Positions 1-5,439 of a stretch of 9,437 bases of DNA are shown one piece after another. The notes beneath the pieces were generated by a model, which worked only from the letters and a program-made list of their open reading frames with translations, was not told where the DNA came from and ran no database searches. Numbering within the stretch: the stretch's first letter is position 1; each line of letters opens with the position of its first letter. A program made the translations under genes and the position numbers. Source of the DNA: DATDMG01 sp036518955 (GTDB lineage: Bacteria; Actinomycetota; Actinomycetes; Actinomycetales; Kineosporiaceae); contig DATDMG010000015.1 of NCBI GenBank assembly GCA_036518955.1, forward strand, positions 1-9,437, in the 5' to 3' direction.

Positions 1-2
1 TA

Positions 3-650
3 GCCCTGACCACCGACGGCAAGGTCACCGCCTGGGGCTGGAACGGCCATGGGCAGACCGACATCCCGGCGTCGCTGGCGGGTAAGTCGGTGACCGCGAT
101 CTCCGCCGGTTACTACCATGCTCTGGCCCTGGCCTCGGACGGCACGGTCACTGCATGGGGGGACAACGCCTACGGGCAGGCGAGCGTCCCGTCGTCGCTG
201 GCGGGTAAGCGAGTCATCGCGATTTCCGCAGGCGCCTACCATTCCATAGCGTTGGCCGCGGACGGCACGGTCACCGTCTGGGGCTCTAACACCTACGGGC
301 AGCTGAATGTCCCGGCGTCGCTGGCTGGCAAGACGGTGACCGCGATCTCCGCCGGCTACTGGCATTCGCTGGCGTTGGCCTCGGACGGAACGATCATCGC
401 GTGGGGTTACAATAAGTACGGGGAGCTGAACATCCCGGCCTCGCTGGCTGGCAAGACGGTTACCTCGGTCGCCGCCGGCGACGCCTTTTCGTTGGTATTG
501 ACCTCGGATGGCACGGTCACCACCTGGGGCGACGACAGTTACCGGAAGGTGGAGCTCCCGGCGTCATTGGCGGGTCAGAAGGTTACGTCGATCGCCGCTG
601 GGGAGGTGCATGCGCTGGCGATCGTGCAAGTTCCCCCGTCGGAGTCGTGA
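3..650 (+). CDS. RCC1-repeat (beta-propeller) protein, C-terminal part
   Basis: Open from the window edge to a TGA at 648-650; the true start lies upstream, so the GTG at 90 is an internal valine. The visible protein is a run of tandem 41-residue units beginning near codons 93, 216, 339, 462 and 585. Each follows the pattern [TI]-[AS]-x-[AS]-A-G-x-x-H-[AS]-x-A-L-x-x-D-G-T-V-x-x-W-G-x-N-x-Y-G-Q, then x-P-x-S-L-A-G. The AAG-x-x-H-S-x-A-L and DGTVxxWG signatures are those of RCC1/BNR-like beta-propeller blades (alpha-tubulin suppressor-like proteins), normally ~50 residues in eukaryotes and often shorter in bacteria. The last unit stops after its first strand, with the tail VQVPPSES, which suggests blade closure by the N-terminal part. 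Such actinobacterial proteins are often secreted, but the N-terminus is not visible. Function and ligand unknown. The fourth unit (DAFSLVLTSDG, SYRKVEL) is the most diverged. Confidence 0.9.
   Translation, partial: ALTTDGKVTAWGWNGHGQTDIPASLAGKSVTAISAGYYHALALASDGTVTAWGDNAYGQASVPSSLAGKRVIAISAGAYHSIALAADGTVTVWGSNTYGQLNVPASLAGKTVTAISAGYWHSLALASDGTIIAWGYNKYGELNIPASLAGKTVTSVAAGDAFSLVLTSDGTVTTWGDDSYRKVELPASLAGQKVTSIAAGEVHALAIVQVPPSES
93..647 (+). repeat. 123-bp in-frame tandem repeats encoding RCC1 units
   Basis: The RCC1 gene is built from 123-bp units (41 codons): four complete units from 93 and a partial fifth, with the end of another unit before 90. The segment encoding P-A-S-L-A-G-K is almost identical at nucleotide level between units, which suggests recent unit duplication or recombination. 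Confidence 0.8.
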
Positions 651-695
651 CCATGTTGGGTGAAGTGGCCGCGCTGGGCAGGTGATGGTGCGGGG

Positions 696-730
696 CCGGG
701 GCAGGGGCTGGCTGTACGGTCCTGCCCCGG
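696..730 (+). terminator. Hairpin terminator after the RCC1 gene
   Basis: A perfect 10-bp inverted repeat, CCGGGGCAGG (696-705) and CCTGCCCCGG (721-730), with a 15-nt loop, lies 46 nt after the RCC1 stop codon. There is no U-tract, as is common for actinobacterial hairpin terminators, and it could act in both directions. Confidence 0.5.
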
Positions 731-810
731 TGAGGTGGCGCCGTCTGCCGCCATCGCCTTGGCGGTGGGGTGCACTCCTCGCCGGGGCAGCCGCCCGTCT
801 GCCACTGACA

Positions 811-841
811 GGAACCTGCCGCGGGCTGGAACCTGCCGCGG
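811..841. repeat. Two-copy 17-bp tandem repeat
   Basis: GGAACCTGCCGCGG is present at 811-824 and again at 828-841, exact over 14 nt. Two copies are too few to call an iteron array. Confidence 0.5.
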
Positions 842-933
842 ACGGTCTCGCGCTTGCCGAGGAACAGGGCATTTTGAGATACCCCGTGCGGTATGCGCGT
901 CGCGGGGTTGGGCTCGCCTTGCCCGTGGCTACG

Positions 934-1011
934 AGGACCGCGCTTGGCGGGAAGTTGCTGGTTGAGCTGGACGAAGAAATCGGCAATGACGCGGACGCCG
1001 CGGCGGGTCAC
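934..1011 (-). pseudogene. N-terminal remnant of a toxin-like protein downstream of the 63-residue gene
   Basis: A GTG start (1011-1009) overlaps the TGA stop of the upstream 63-residue gene in a GTGA arrangement, typical of translationally coupled toxin-antitoxin pairs. The first ~26 residues read as a plausible protein start (RRGVRVIADFFVQLNQQL, then PAKRGP). Beyond codon 26 the frame, open to 583, turns into proline/arginine-rich sequence and no other frame continues convincingly. I read this as the 5' end of a small toxin gene whose remainder was deleted or replaced. The pattern of a short strand, D-F-F and an amphipathic helix would suit a RelE/ParE-like fold, but this is inference from very little sequence. 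Confidence 0.4.
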
Positions 1012-1199
1012 GACGCCTGGCCGCGCAGGCGCTCCTCACGGGCCAGGACCCGGGCGCTCTGGGCCTCACGGCGCTTGCGGTAGGCCTCCGGCAGGTCGGC
1101 GGGGTCCCAGACGATGCACGAGTCGAAGTGCGCCTCACGCTCGGCAGGCGTCAGATCCTGCAGTTGCTCGTAGCTGGTCACGTCGTCCCAGCTGCCCAT
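1008..1199 (-). CDS. Small acidic/basic hypothetical protein, antitoxin-like
   Basis: 63 residues from ATG (1199-1197) to TGA (1010-1008). The protein starts MGSWDDVTSYEQLQDLTPAE, contains an FDSCIV-x-DP-x-DLPEAY segment, and ends in a strongly helical Arg/Glu-rich tail (RKRREAQSARVLAREERL). Composition and length are those of a real small protein and suit a type II antitoxin with a charged C-terminal helix that binds a partner. Its stop codon overlaps the GTG of the truncated downstream frame (GTGA), which supports a two-gene operon. No clear Shine-Dalgarno sequence precedes the ATG. I do not recognise a named family; antitoxin is inferred from context, and other small regulatory roles are possible. 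Confidence 0.55.
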   Translation of the reverse strand: MGSWDDVTSYEQLQDLTPAEREAHFDSCIVWDPADLPEAYRKRREAQSARVLAREERLRGQAS

Positions 1200-1308
1200 A
1201 CCGGCAGGGTAGCGGCCGACACCGACACAGGGCGGGCCGACCGTGGACAGGCCTGCCGTGCTCGCTGTCCGGTTGTTCCCGGGCGTCCACGGATGCGTCC
1301 GGCCTCCT

Positions 1309-1450
1309 GTGGGGAATGCGTGGGATCAGGCCAACCAGGCGGCGTCGCCGCAGGTCAGGGGCGTGCTGGGGTCGTTCTGTAAAACCGTCGGCACAGCCTA
1401 CGTTGGTTCGAACCCAACACCCGCCACCACCAGCCGGAACGGCCCCTGAC
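1309..1450 (+). repeat. att-like direct repeat, copy 1 (element end plus tRNA-Tyr 3' half)
   Basis: Matches 2608-2748 with about 7 mismatches over 1321-1425 counted by eye, at a constant offset of 1300. It has two parts. The left part (1309-1375) is not tRNA and carries the palindrome GCGGCGTCGCCGC (1339-1351). The right part (1376-1432) is the 3' half of a tRNA. It has anticodon loop CTGTAAA (1377-1383; anticodon GTA, Tyr), anticodon-stem strand ACCGT, a long class II variable arm (1389-1401), T-arm GTTGG-TTCGAAC-CCAAC (1402-1418), acceptor strand ACCCGCC (1419-1425), A73 and CCA. The 5' half is absent, so this is not a working tRNA gene. A 3' tRNA half is the classic identity block left by a tyrosine integrase. 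Confidence 0.8.
1376..1432 (+). other. tRNA-Tyr 3'-half fragment (attachment-site core)
   Basis: Runs from the anticodon loop to CCA. The five bases before the loop do not pair with ACCGT and no 5' acceptor strand (expected GGCGGGT) or D-arm lies upstream, so the gene is incomplete. The long variable arm and GTA anticodon identify tRNA-Tyr. The strand implies that the intact tRNA gene, if still present, lies to the left of this window. Confidence 0.75.
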
Positions 1451-1473
1451 TTGCGGAGACGCGGTCAGGGGCC
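1441..1473 (+). terminator. Hairpin after the tRNA fragment
   Basis: A perfect 10-bp stem, GGCCCCTGAC (1441-1450) with GTCAGGGGCC (1464-1473), and a 13-nt loop, lies 8 nt after the CCA-like end. It looks like the terminator of the original tRNA-Tyr gene. The second repeat copy keeps the left arm only (near 2740-2748), so its hairpin is broken. Confidence 0.55.
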
Positions 1474-1697
1474 GATCTTGCTGATGGCTTTGCGGGAGCG
1501 GTTCCGGGGACCGTTGCTGATCTGATGATCTTTTCCTTGGCCTGCGAAGACGTCATGGCCGCGACCCCTGGCCATGCATGTTCTCGATTGCTTGTGGGGC
1601 ATCCGTGGGGTGCACTGGCGGTCGTTCCGGATACCCGCGGCGGTGTGTCCATCGGGAGGGCGTCGGTGCCTGCTACGGGCAAGCGACAGGCGAGGGG

Positions 1698-1734
1698 TTG
1701 ACGATGCAGCCACTCTGACTGCACTATGCAGTCA
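1698..1734 (+). promoter_or_regulatory. vapBC leaderless promoter with palindromic operator
   Basis: TTGACG (1698-1703) and CACTAT (1722-1727) form a -35/-10 pair with an 18-nt spacer. The start of transcription would fall at or very near the A of the vapB ATG (1734), and no Shine-Dalgarno sequence is present, so a leaderless mRNA is expected. A perfect inverted repeat TGACTGCA-CTA-TGCAGTCA (1716-1734) covers the -10 and reaches the start codon, as expected for an operator bound by the RHH antitoxin. Confidence 0.6.
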
Positions 1735-2027
1735 TGGCGACGGCAGTGACGATCAGGGACGTGCCGGAAGATGTCCGGGACGTGCTGGCGCAGCAGGCGC
1801 GCGAGCGGGGCCAGTCTCTCCAGGCTTACCTGCTGGGGATCTTGCGTCGGCAGGCGCAGTTCAGCCGGAATCGCGAGCTTCTGGCCGAGATCGAGGCAGA
1901 GCTCACGGTGGAGGGCGGCGGTGCCGGACCGGATGCGCCTGACTCCCGGGAGGTCCTGGCGCAGGCGCGCCCAGAGACTGACCGGGCGGACGGCCGGCAG
2001 GAAGGGCAGCCGAGGGCCAGCGCATGA
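1734..2027 (+). CDS. vapB: VapB/FitA-type ribbon-helix-helix antitoxin
   Basis: 97 residues. Residues 4-40 hold the FitA/VapB RHH domain: the strand A-V-T-I-R-D-V-P, then VRDVLAQQARERGQSLQAYL, which is the conserved A-x-x-R-G-x-S-L-x-x-Y-L helix-turn of this family. Residues ~45-97 form an acidic, Gly/Pro-rich tail that would wrap and inhibit the toxin. The ATG at 1734 directly follows the operator palindrome, with no ribosome-binding site. The stop codon overlaps the toxin ATG (ATGA, 2024-2027), so translation is probably coupled. Role: neutralises the PIN toxin and, as a dimer or complex, represses its own promoter. The tail is longer than in most family members (~80 residues). It lies between the two att-like repeats, consistent with mobile cargo. 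Confidence 0.88.
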   Translation: MATAVTIRDVPEDVRDVLAQQARERGQSLQAYLLGILRRQAQFSRNRELLAEIEAELTVEGGGAGPDAPDSREVLAQARPETDRADGRQEGQPRASA

Positions 2028-2416
2028 TCGTGGTCGACGCTTCGGTCCTGTCGAATGCGCTGGTGTACGCGGATGAGCGTGGTGCGCGTGCGCGTGCGGT
2101 CCTTGCGCGTGATCCGGAGTGGGTGGCGCCGGAGCACTGGAAGGCCGAGGTCTTCTCAGTTCTGCGGGGTCTGACGCTTGGACGGAAGATTGAGACTTCT
2201 GTGGGTGAGCGTGCCGTCGGCCGGATATCTCGGCTCGGAATCGAGACCGTGCCTTTAGATTCGCTCCTGACCCGGATGTGGCAGCTTCGGGATTCGATCA
2301 GTGGCTACGACGCTGCGTATGTCGTCCTAGCCGAGATGCGTGACCTCACCCTGGTCACGGCTGATGCCAAGCTCGCCAAGACGGCTACGTCATTCTGCCG
2401 AGTCGAGCTTGCCTGA
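2024..2416 (+). CDS. vapC: VapC/FitB-type PIN-domain ribonuclease toxin
   Basis: 130 residues, the usual PIN toxin length. The PIN acidic residues are all in place: D5 in IVVDASVL, E42 in WKAEVFSVLRG, D96 in GYDAAYVVLAE and D114 in TADAKLAK. These coordinate Mg/Mn for RNA cleavage. The ATG overlaps the vapB stop (ATGA). The expected activity is endoribonucleolytic attack on tRNA or rRNA when the antitoxin is lost; the target cannot be predicted from sequence. The gene looks intact and is the only complete toxin-antitoxin module in the window. As a stability module between two copies of an att-like sequence, it probably stabilises, or once stabilised, an integrated element. Confidence 0.92.
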   Translation: MIVVDASVLSNALVYADERGARARAVLARDPEWVAPEHWKAEVFSVLRGLTLGRKIETSVGERAVGRISRLGIETVPLDSLLTRMWQLRDSISGYDAAYVVLAEMRDLTLVTADAKLAKTATSFCRVELA

Positions 2417-2550
2417 CCGGAGGGTGAAGCCCACCTGCGCCGGTGCGAGCGCCACCAGGGGGCACGGTCGCAGCCAGTCGGGCAGCGACCTGCCGGCGGC
2501 CTCGGCCAGGGCTGCGGGAGAGTTGCTCGTCGGGTAGTTCCCCTACGAGT

Positions 2551-2568
2551 CGCCGAAGCTCTTCGGCG
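2551..2568 (+). terminator. Possible vapBC terminator hairpin
   Basis: CGCCGAA-GCTC-TTCGGCG is a perfect 7-bp stem with a four-base loop, 134 nt beyond the vapC stop. There is no U-tract. It is the first clear hairpin I noticed after the operon, but the distance makes the assignment tentative. Confidence 0.35.
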
Positions 2569-2607
2569 TCCGGCTGATCCTGGCTAACGTCGGCTGAGTC
2601 CAGTTCC

Positions 2608-2748
2608 CGTGGGGATGCGTGGGGATCAGGCCACCCAGGCGGCGTCGCCGCAAGTCACGGGCGTGCAGGGGTCGCTCTGCAAAACCGTCGGCACAGCCTA
2701 CGTTGGTTCGAACCCAACACCCGCCGCACCAGGCCAAACGGCCCCTGG
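2608..2748 (+). repeat. att-like direct repeat, copy 2
   Basis: Second copy of the 1309-1450 repeat, same orientation. It carries the same GCGGCGTCGCCGC palindrome (2639-2651) and the same tRNA-Tyr 3' half (2676-2725). Bases 2681-2725 match copy 1 exactly. The anticodon-loop position differs (CTGCAAA rather than CTGTAAA, so GCA not GTA), and the end reads G-CACCA rather than A-CCA-CCA. The non-tRNA left flank is also shared, so both copies preserve the end of the same kind of element. This fits repeated insertion of related elements at one tRNA-Tyr site, or duplication of a whole element end. Confidence 0.8.
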
Positions 2749-2922
2749 CCCCGGGACGGATCCAAGCGGCGCTATCGGCCGGGGCGCGAGGGATGGTCGC
2801 CGCGTCCGCCTTCTGGAGATTCTTCCGTGACGCAGGCGTCGATCCCTTCTCCGTCTCGCGGCTCTGTCTCGGGGTCGGATCATCTCACCCAAGGTAGGTG
2901 AATCACGTCCTAGAGTGTGCGC

Positions 2923-3391
2923 ATGGCCGATATGGATCAAGGTGTGACGTGGCGGGTCACGATCAGACACTGGTCGCTGGCGGGTATTGCCGCCATGGCT
3001 GTGCTTCTACTCGCGGCGTGCACCCCCGACACCGGCACCCCGGTGGCGCCTCAGGTGGCGACCACGTCCTTTTCGCAGGCCACCACTTCCATAGCTGCCC
3101 CCAGCACGACTACGGCGACCGCGACCACGTCCAGAACGATCAGGAGCACAGTCGCGACATCCAGCTCGGTCAAGGTCGCGGAGGCGACGACGCCCACGCA
3201 GGCCGCAACCAGAGGCAGCTGCAGCGAGGGTTACTACCGCAATGTGAGCGGAGTCTGCGTGCACCGGCCCGAGTCGGCCGCAGCGGTTCCGGCGGGTGCC
3301 ACGGCGGTGTGCCGTGACGGCACCTTACAGCTTCAGTCAGCACCGCAGCGGTACGTGCTCGCATCACGGAGGAGTTGCGCGCTGGCTTTAG
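2923..3391 (+). pseudogene. DUF3761-type lipoprotein, frameshifted near its C-terminus
   Basis: From ATG 2923 the product has a signal peptide with Arg11/Arg15, a hydrophobic core (WSLAGIAAMAVLLL) and a lipobox L-A-A-C with Cys33. A Ser/Thr/Ala-rich spacer follows (~34-95), then a Cys-containing region (GSCSEGYYRNVSGVCVHRP, residues 98-115) and A-V-C-R-D-G-T (128-134). At ACCTTACAGC (3322-3331) the frame slips. Without one of the two Ts at 3325-3326, it would continue YSFSQHRSGTCSHHGGVARW and stop at TAG 3389-3391, the hallmark C-terminus of DUF3761 proteins. As written, the frame instead runs to 3441 with unrelated Arg/Leu-rich sequence. Starts at GTG 2917 or ATG 2932 are possible. TAGAGT (2911-2916) is a possible -10 placing transcription near 2923. 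Predicted location: lipid-anchored on the outer face of the membrane; function unknown. Confidence 0.7.
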
Positions 3392-3432
3392 CTAGGGACC
3401 TGGCCGGGTGCCGTCTGCGAAACCCGCGACGA

Positions 3433-3597
3433 TCAGGCTAGAAGCGGAACATCGGTGGCATGGCGCCCGAGGGGACCGACCCAGACTGCACCGCACTTGG
3501 AGCAGATCTCCTCGACGCCGGGTAGGTTCACGGGTGAGCCAACCAGCGCGGAGCGAGTGTTGGTGACCACGGTCAGAGCGCAACGGTGGCGGGACAT
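3433..3597 (-). CDS. 54-residue zinc-ribbon-like hypothetical protein
   Basis: ATG 3597-3595 to TGA 3435-3433, 54 residues. It begins MSRHRCALTVVTNTRSALVG, continues through VNLPGVEEICSKCGAVWVGP, and ends LGRHATDVPLLA. The C-S-K-C-G-x-x-W knuckle, together with Cys6 and the two His residues, resembles a small zinc ribbon. The sequence has the composition of a genuine protein, unlike the overlapping frames. A stop codon lies three codons upstream of the ATG, so this is the first available start. No clear ribosome-binding site is visible. It is convergent with the lipoprotein gene and overlaps the out-of-frame extension of that gene, not its ancestral end. Family and function not recognised. 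Confidence 0.45.
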   Translation of the reverse strand: MSRHRCALTVVTNTRSALVGSPVNLPGVEEICSKCGAVWVGPLGRHATDVPLLA

Positions 3598-3661
3598 CTG
3601 ATCAAGCTAGGAGTCGTGCCGGCCTGGGCCACGGCCCGCGCCGGTGGTACTTGTCTCCCTA

Positions 3662-4519
3662 TCACCCATGAGTCGCGCCCTCACTCTCGGGGCTCGATGG
3701 CGTTGGTCCAGCCCAGACGGCTGGCCTCCCGATTTTCAGCGGGCGGATCTTTGGGCACCTGACCCAGCTCCCACCTGCGGCTTTGCGCCTCGCCGTCGTC
3801 CTTGACGCGGTCCGTCGGCACGTATTCGGCACGGGGCGGGAAGGCTGAGGTCGAGGCGCGGCCCGCGGCCCTTGCGTGGACGGGCGGGTGTGGGAATGCC
3901 TCTGACGGTGCGGGAGGCCCACGGGCTGATCGTCGACCACCTTTCGATCATCCTCGGGGCGCTCCACGTCCAGCTTGTGCCCGTTCCTGGCGTAGGCGTT
4001 CGAGGGTGGCCGTGTGGGCTTCGAGGTCAGGGTGAGCGCCGAGCAGGCACGCTGTCCGTCGGCGGGGGCGAGCACGTCGTCGGGGAGACTGTCGGTGACG
4101 AGGATGCCGGTCATCTCGCGCATGCCGGTGTCGACGAGGGAGACCTGGCTGCCTTCGGGCAGGAAGGTGAGGTCGAACCGCTCGACCCCGCCCAGGGTGG
4201 TGGCGGTGATGACGACGCCGACGCCGCTGGTCAGCGCGTGGGCGAGTTCGGCGCTGCGGCGTTCGAGGATGGTACGGACACCGGGCAGCGCGACGGCGCC
4301 GGGGGTCAGGACGAGCGCGGCGTACTGGTGCTCGACCGGGCCGGCCAGCAGGGCGTCCAGATCGGACTCGTCGATGTAGTCCAGCTCGAGCCAGGGCAGG
4401 TCCAGGCCGAGGAAGGCGCCGCGGTTGAGCATCGGGTAGTGCGCCGTCTCCGACGCCGATTCGATCACTGCGATCTTGCCTGGCCTGAGCACTTCGAGTG
4501 TGACGTCCCTGGTCGTCAA
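3662..4519 (-). CDS. Unrecognised alpha/beta protein, third gene of the GntR-epimerase operon, 3' part probably frame-damaged
   Basis: The best start is TTG (4519-4517), preceded by GGGGGAG with about 5 nt spacing and 38 nt after the epimerase stop, so it is probably cotranscribed. Residues 1-155 look genuine: LRPGKIAVIESASETAHYPM, a second strand PWLELDYIDESD, then YAALVLTPGAVALPGVRTIL and ALTSGVGVVITATTLGG. This alternating strand/helix order recalls class I glutamine-amidotransferase-like or other flavodoxin-like folds, but I see no catalytic Cys. From about residue 159 (near 4045) this frame turns into Pro/Arg/Ser-rich sequence to the stop at 3662. The neighbouring frame reads a believable ending, LLGAHPDLEAHTATLERLRQ and onwards, to a stop at 3948. 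A one-base loss near 4045 would join the two and give ~190 residues. Third-position GC, however, does not favour the alternative frame, so the true 3' end is unsettled. Confidence 0.5.
   Translation of the reverse strand: MTTRDVTLEVLRPGKIAVIESASETAHYPMLNRGAFLGLDLPWLELDYIDESDLDALLAGPVEHQYAALVLTPGAVALPGVRTILERRSAELAHALTSGVGVVITATTLGGVERFDLTFLPEGSQVSLVDTGMREMTGILVTDSLPDDVLAPADGQRACSALTLTSKPTRPPSNAYARNGHKLDVERPEDDRKVVDDQPVGLPHRQRHSHTRPSTQGPRAAPRPQPSRPVPNTCRRTASRTTARRKAAGGSWVRCPKIRPLKIGRPAVWAGPTPSSPESEGATHG
3681..3827 (-). pseudogene. Possible C-terminal gene fragment in another frame
   Basis: In a different minus-strand frame from the preceding entry, 48 codons read as a natural, charged peptide (EYVPTDRVKDDGEAQSRRWE, then LGQVPKDPPAENREASRLGW, ending TNAIEPRE) and stop at TGA 3683-3681. 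The nearest start, GTG 3821, has no ribosome-binding site. It is the same frame as the alternative ending at 3948, so one further gene or domain may have degenerated here. I do not recognise the family. Low confidence. Confidence 0.3.
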
Positions 4520-4557
4520 CGCACTCCCCCCGATCGGTCGCCCCGTGGTGGTTCGGC

Positions 4558-5403
4558 TCAGCCGCCGGACGGGGCGCGGGTGTCGGCTGCTGGTGCGGTC
4601 CAGGCCTGCGGGGCCGATGACCACAGGACGTCGTCCGTGGAGGAGATGGCGTAGCGCAGCCGGTACGTCTCGGTGGCGGCAAGCTCTTCCCGCACGATGC
4701 GGAACAGGTCGGCGTGTGCCAGCCAGGACTGCGCCAGGCGGCGGACGGCGTCCAGGTCGCCGATGTAGGCGAACTCAGGTTCCCTCGCGGCCTGCTCTAC
4801 GTCGTCCACGGCCCGGCAGGTACCGACGCGCAGCACGGACACCGGCAGGGCGAAGCACTCCGCCGCTGCCCGGCCCATCGCCTCCATGGCGACTTTCGCC
4901 ACGCTGTAGAGGCCGTCGGGCCGCGGTGGGTCTTCGGGCCGGATCGGCACCGGTGCTGGCAGGCCGGCGAGGTGGTCCAGTTCGCTCCAGCCGCTGACGT
5001 GGTTGGTCGAGGCCAGGACGACGCGCCGGCACGGCCCGTCGAGCGCGCCGTCCAGGACGTTGCGGGTGCCGTCGATGTCGACTTCCTGCAGGCCTTCCCA
5101 GCCCGAGTAGGCGCCGTGGGCAAGGTGGAGCACGTAGTCGACGTCGCCCGCCAGGCCCAGGACGGCGTCCCGGTCGCCGACGGACAGCTTGTGCACCTCC
5201 ACCCAGTACTCCGGTTCACGCACGGGACTGACGTCGAGCGCGACGAGCGAGAAGTCACCCGCGAGGTCGCGGGCGAGCGGGGTGGCGATCGCGCCGGCGG
5301 CACCGGTGATGAGCACGCGAGGCGGACGGGTGGGGTCGGCCGATGGTGGCGCCGGCCGGGGCGTGCGCTGCTTGGTCGAGACGGGAAGCTGCATGGTCCT
5401 CAC
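4558..5403 (-). CDS. NAD(P)-dependent epimerase/dehydratase, uronate-dehydrogenase-like
   Basis: Extended SDR enzyme, 281 residues from GTG 5403; ATG 5394 is an alternative. Residues 29-59 form the Rossmann start VLITGAAGAIATPLARDLAG followed by VALDVSP. The usual third glycine of GxxGxxG is Ala40. The catalytic set is Ser132 in ASTNH and Tyr166-x3-Lys170 in DGLYSVAKVAME. The arrangement S-[ST]-N-H, then RPDGLY-x-V-[SA]-K, L-R-[VI]-G-[TS]-C and S-W-[LF]-x-H-x-D matches uronate dehydrogenases, which oxidise glucuronate or galacturonate to the aldarolactone using NAD+. The length fits that family apart from ~25 extra Pro-rich N-terminal residues. Second gene of the operon: 36 nt after the GntR gene and 38 nt before the next start, so a GntR-controlled sugar-acid or related pathway is likely. 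The exact substrate is inferred; other short epimerase-like functions remain possible. Confidence 0.85.
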   Translation of the reverse strand: MRTMQLPVSTKQRTPRPAPPSADPTRPPRVLITGAAGAIATPLARDLAGDFSLVALDVSPVREPEYWVEVHKLSVGDRDAVLGLAGDVDYVLHLAHGAYSGWEGLQEVDIDGTRNVLDGALDGPCRRVVLASTNHVSGWSELDHLAGLPAPVPIRPEDPPRPDGLYSVAKVAMEAMGRAAAECFALPVSVLRVGTCRAVDDVEQAAREPEFAYIGDLDAVRRLAQSWLAHADLFRIVREELAATETYRLRYAISSTDDVLWSSAPQAWTAPAADTRAPSGG

Positions 5404-5439
5404 CTTGCCGAGTCGTCGTTCGGTGGACGTGCCGTCAGG

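Larger units (their letters stand above)
651..933. other. Gene-free stretch
   Basis: No reading frame here has believable protein composition. It holds the terminator hairpin (696-730) and a tandem repeat at 811-841 in which GGAACCTGCCGCGG occurs twice at 17-bp spacing. It occupies the place where the rest of the toxin-like gene starting at 1011 (-) would be expected, so it probably contains the junction of a deletion or replacement. Confidence 0.4.
1200..1697. other. Non-coding stretch carrying the first att-like repeat
   Basis: No convincing gene. It contains the tRNA-Tyr-derived repeat (1309-1432), a hairpin at 1441-1473, and about 220 nt of unassigned sequence before the vapB promoter. 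A minus-strand frame ending at 1398 reads into AGVGFEPT, which is simply the reverse translation of the tRNA T-arm and acceptor region, and is not a gene. Confidence 0.5.
2417..2910. other. Non-coding stretch carrying the second att-like repeat
   Basis: No convincing gene. It holds a small hairpin CGCCGAA-GCTC-TTCGGCG (2551-2568) 134 nt after vapC, the second tRNA-Tyr-derived repeat (2608-2748), and unassigned sequence up to the lipoprotein gene. Minus-strand frames across the repeat end in AGVGFEPT, an artefact of translating a tRNA 3' half backwards. Confidence 0.5.

Noticed and set aside
811..841. CRISPR or iteron array
   Set aside because: Only two copies of a 14-bp repeat at 17-bp spacing; there are no spacers and no cas or rep genes.
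1376..1432. Functional tRNA gene
   Set aside because: The 5' acceptor strand, D-arm and 5' anticodon strand are all missing; only the 3' half is present, in both copies.
1398..1724. Minus-strand frame ending in VVAGVGFEPT
   Set aside because: Its end is the tRNA-Tyr 3' half read backwards, its body has poor composition, and it lacks a ribosome-binding site. Same for 2698-2970 (-) and 2543-2737 (-).
3872..4654. Long plus-strand frame opposite the third operon gene
   Set aside because: Gly/Asp/Val-rich antisense shadow of a high-GC gene. The short piece from ATG 3896 (MPLTVREAHGLIVDHLSIIL) looks more natural, but it has no good ribosome-binding site and overlaps the damaged region.
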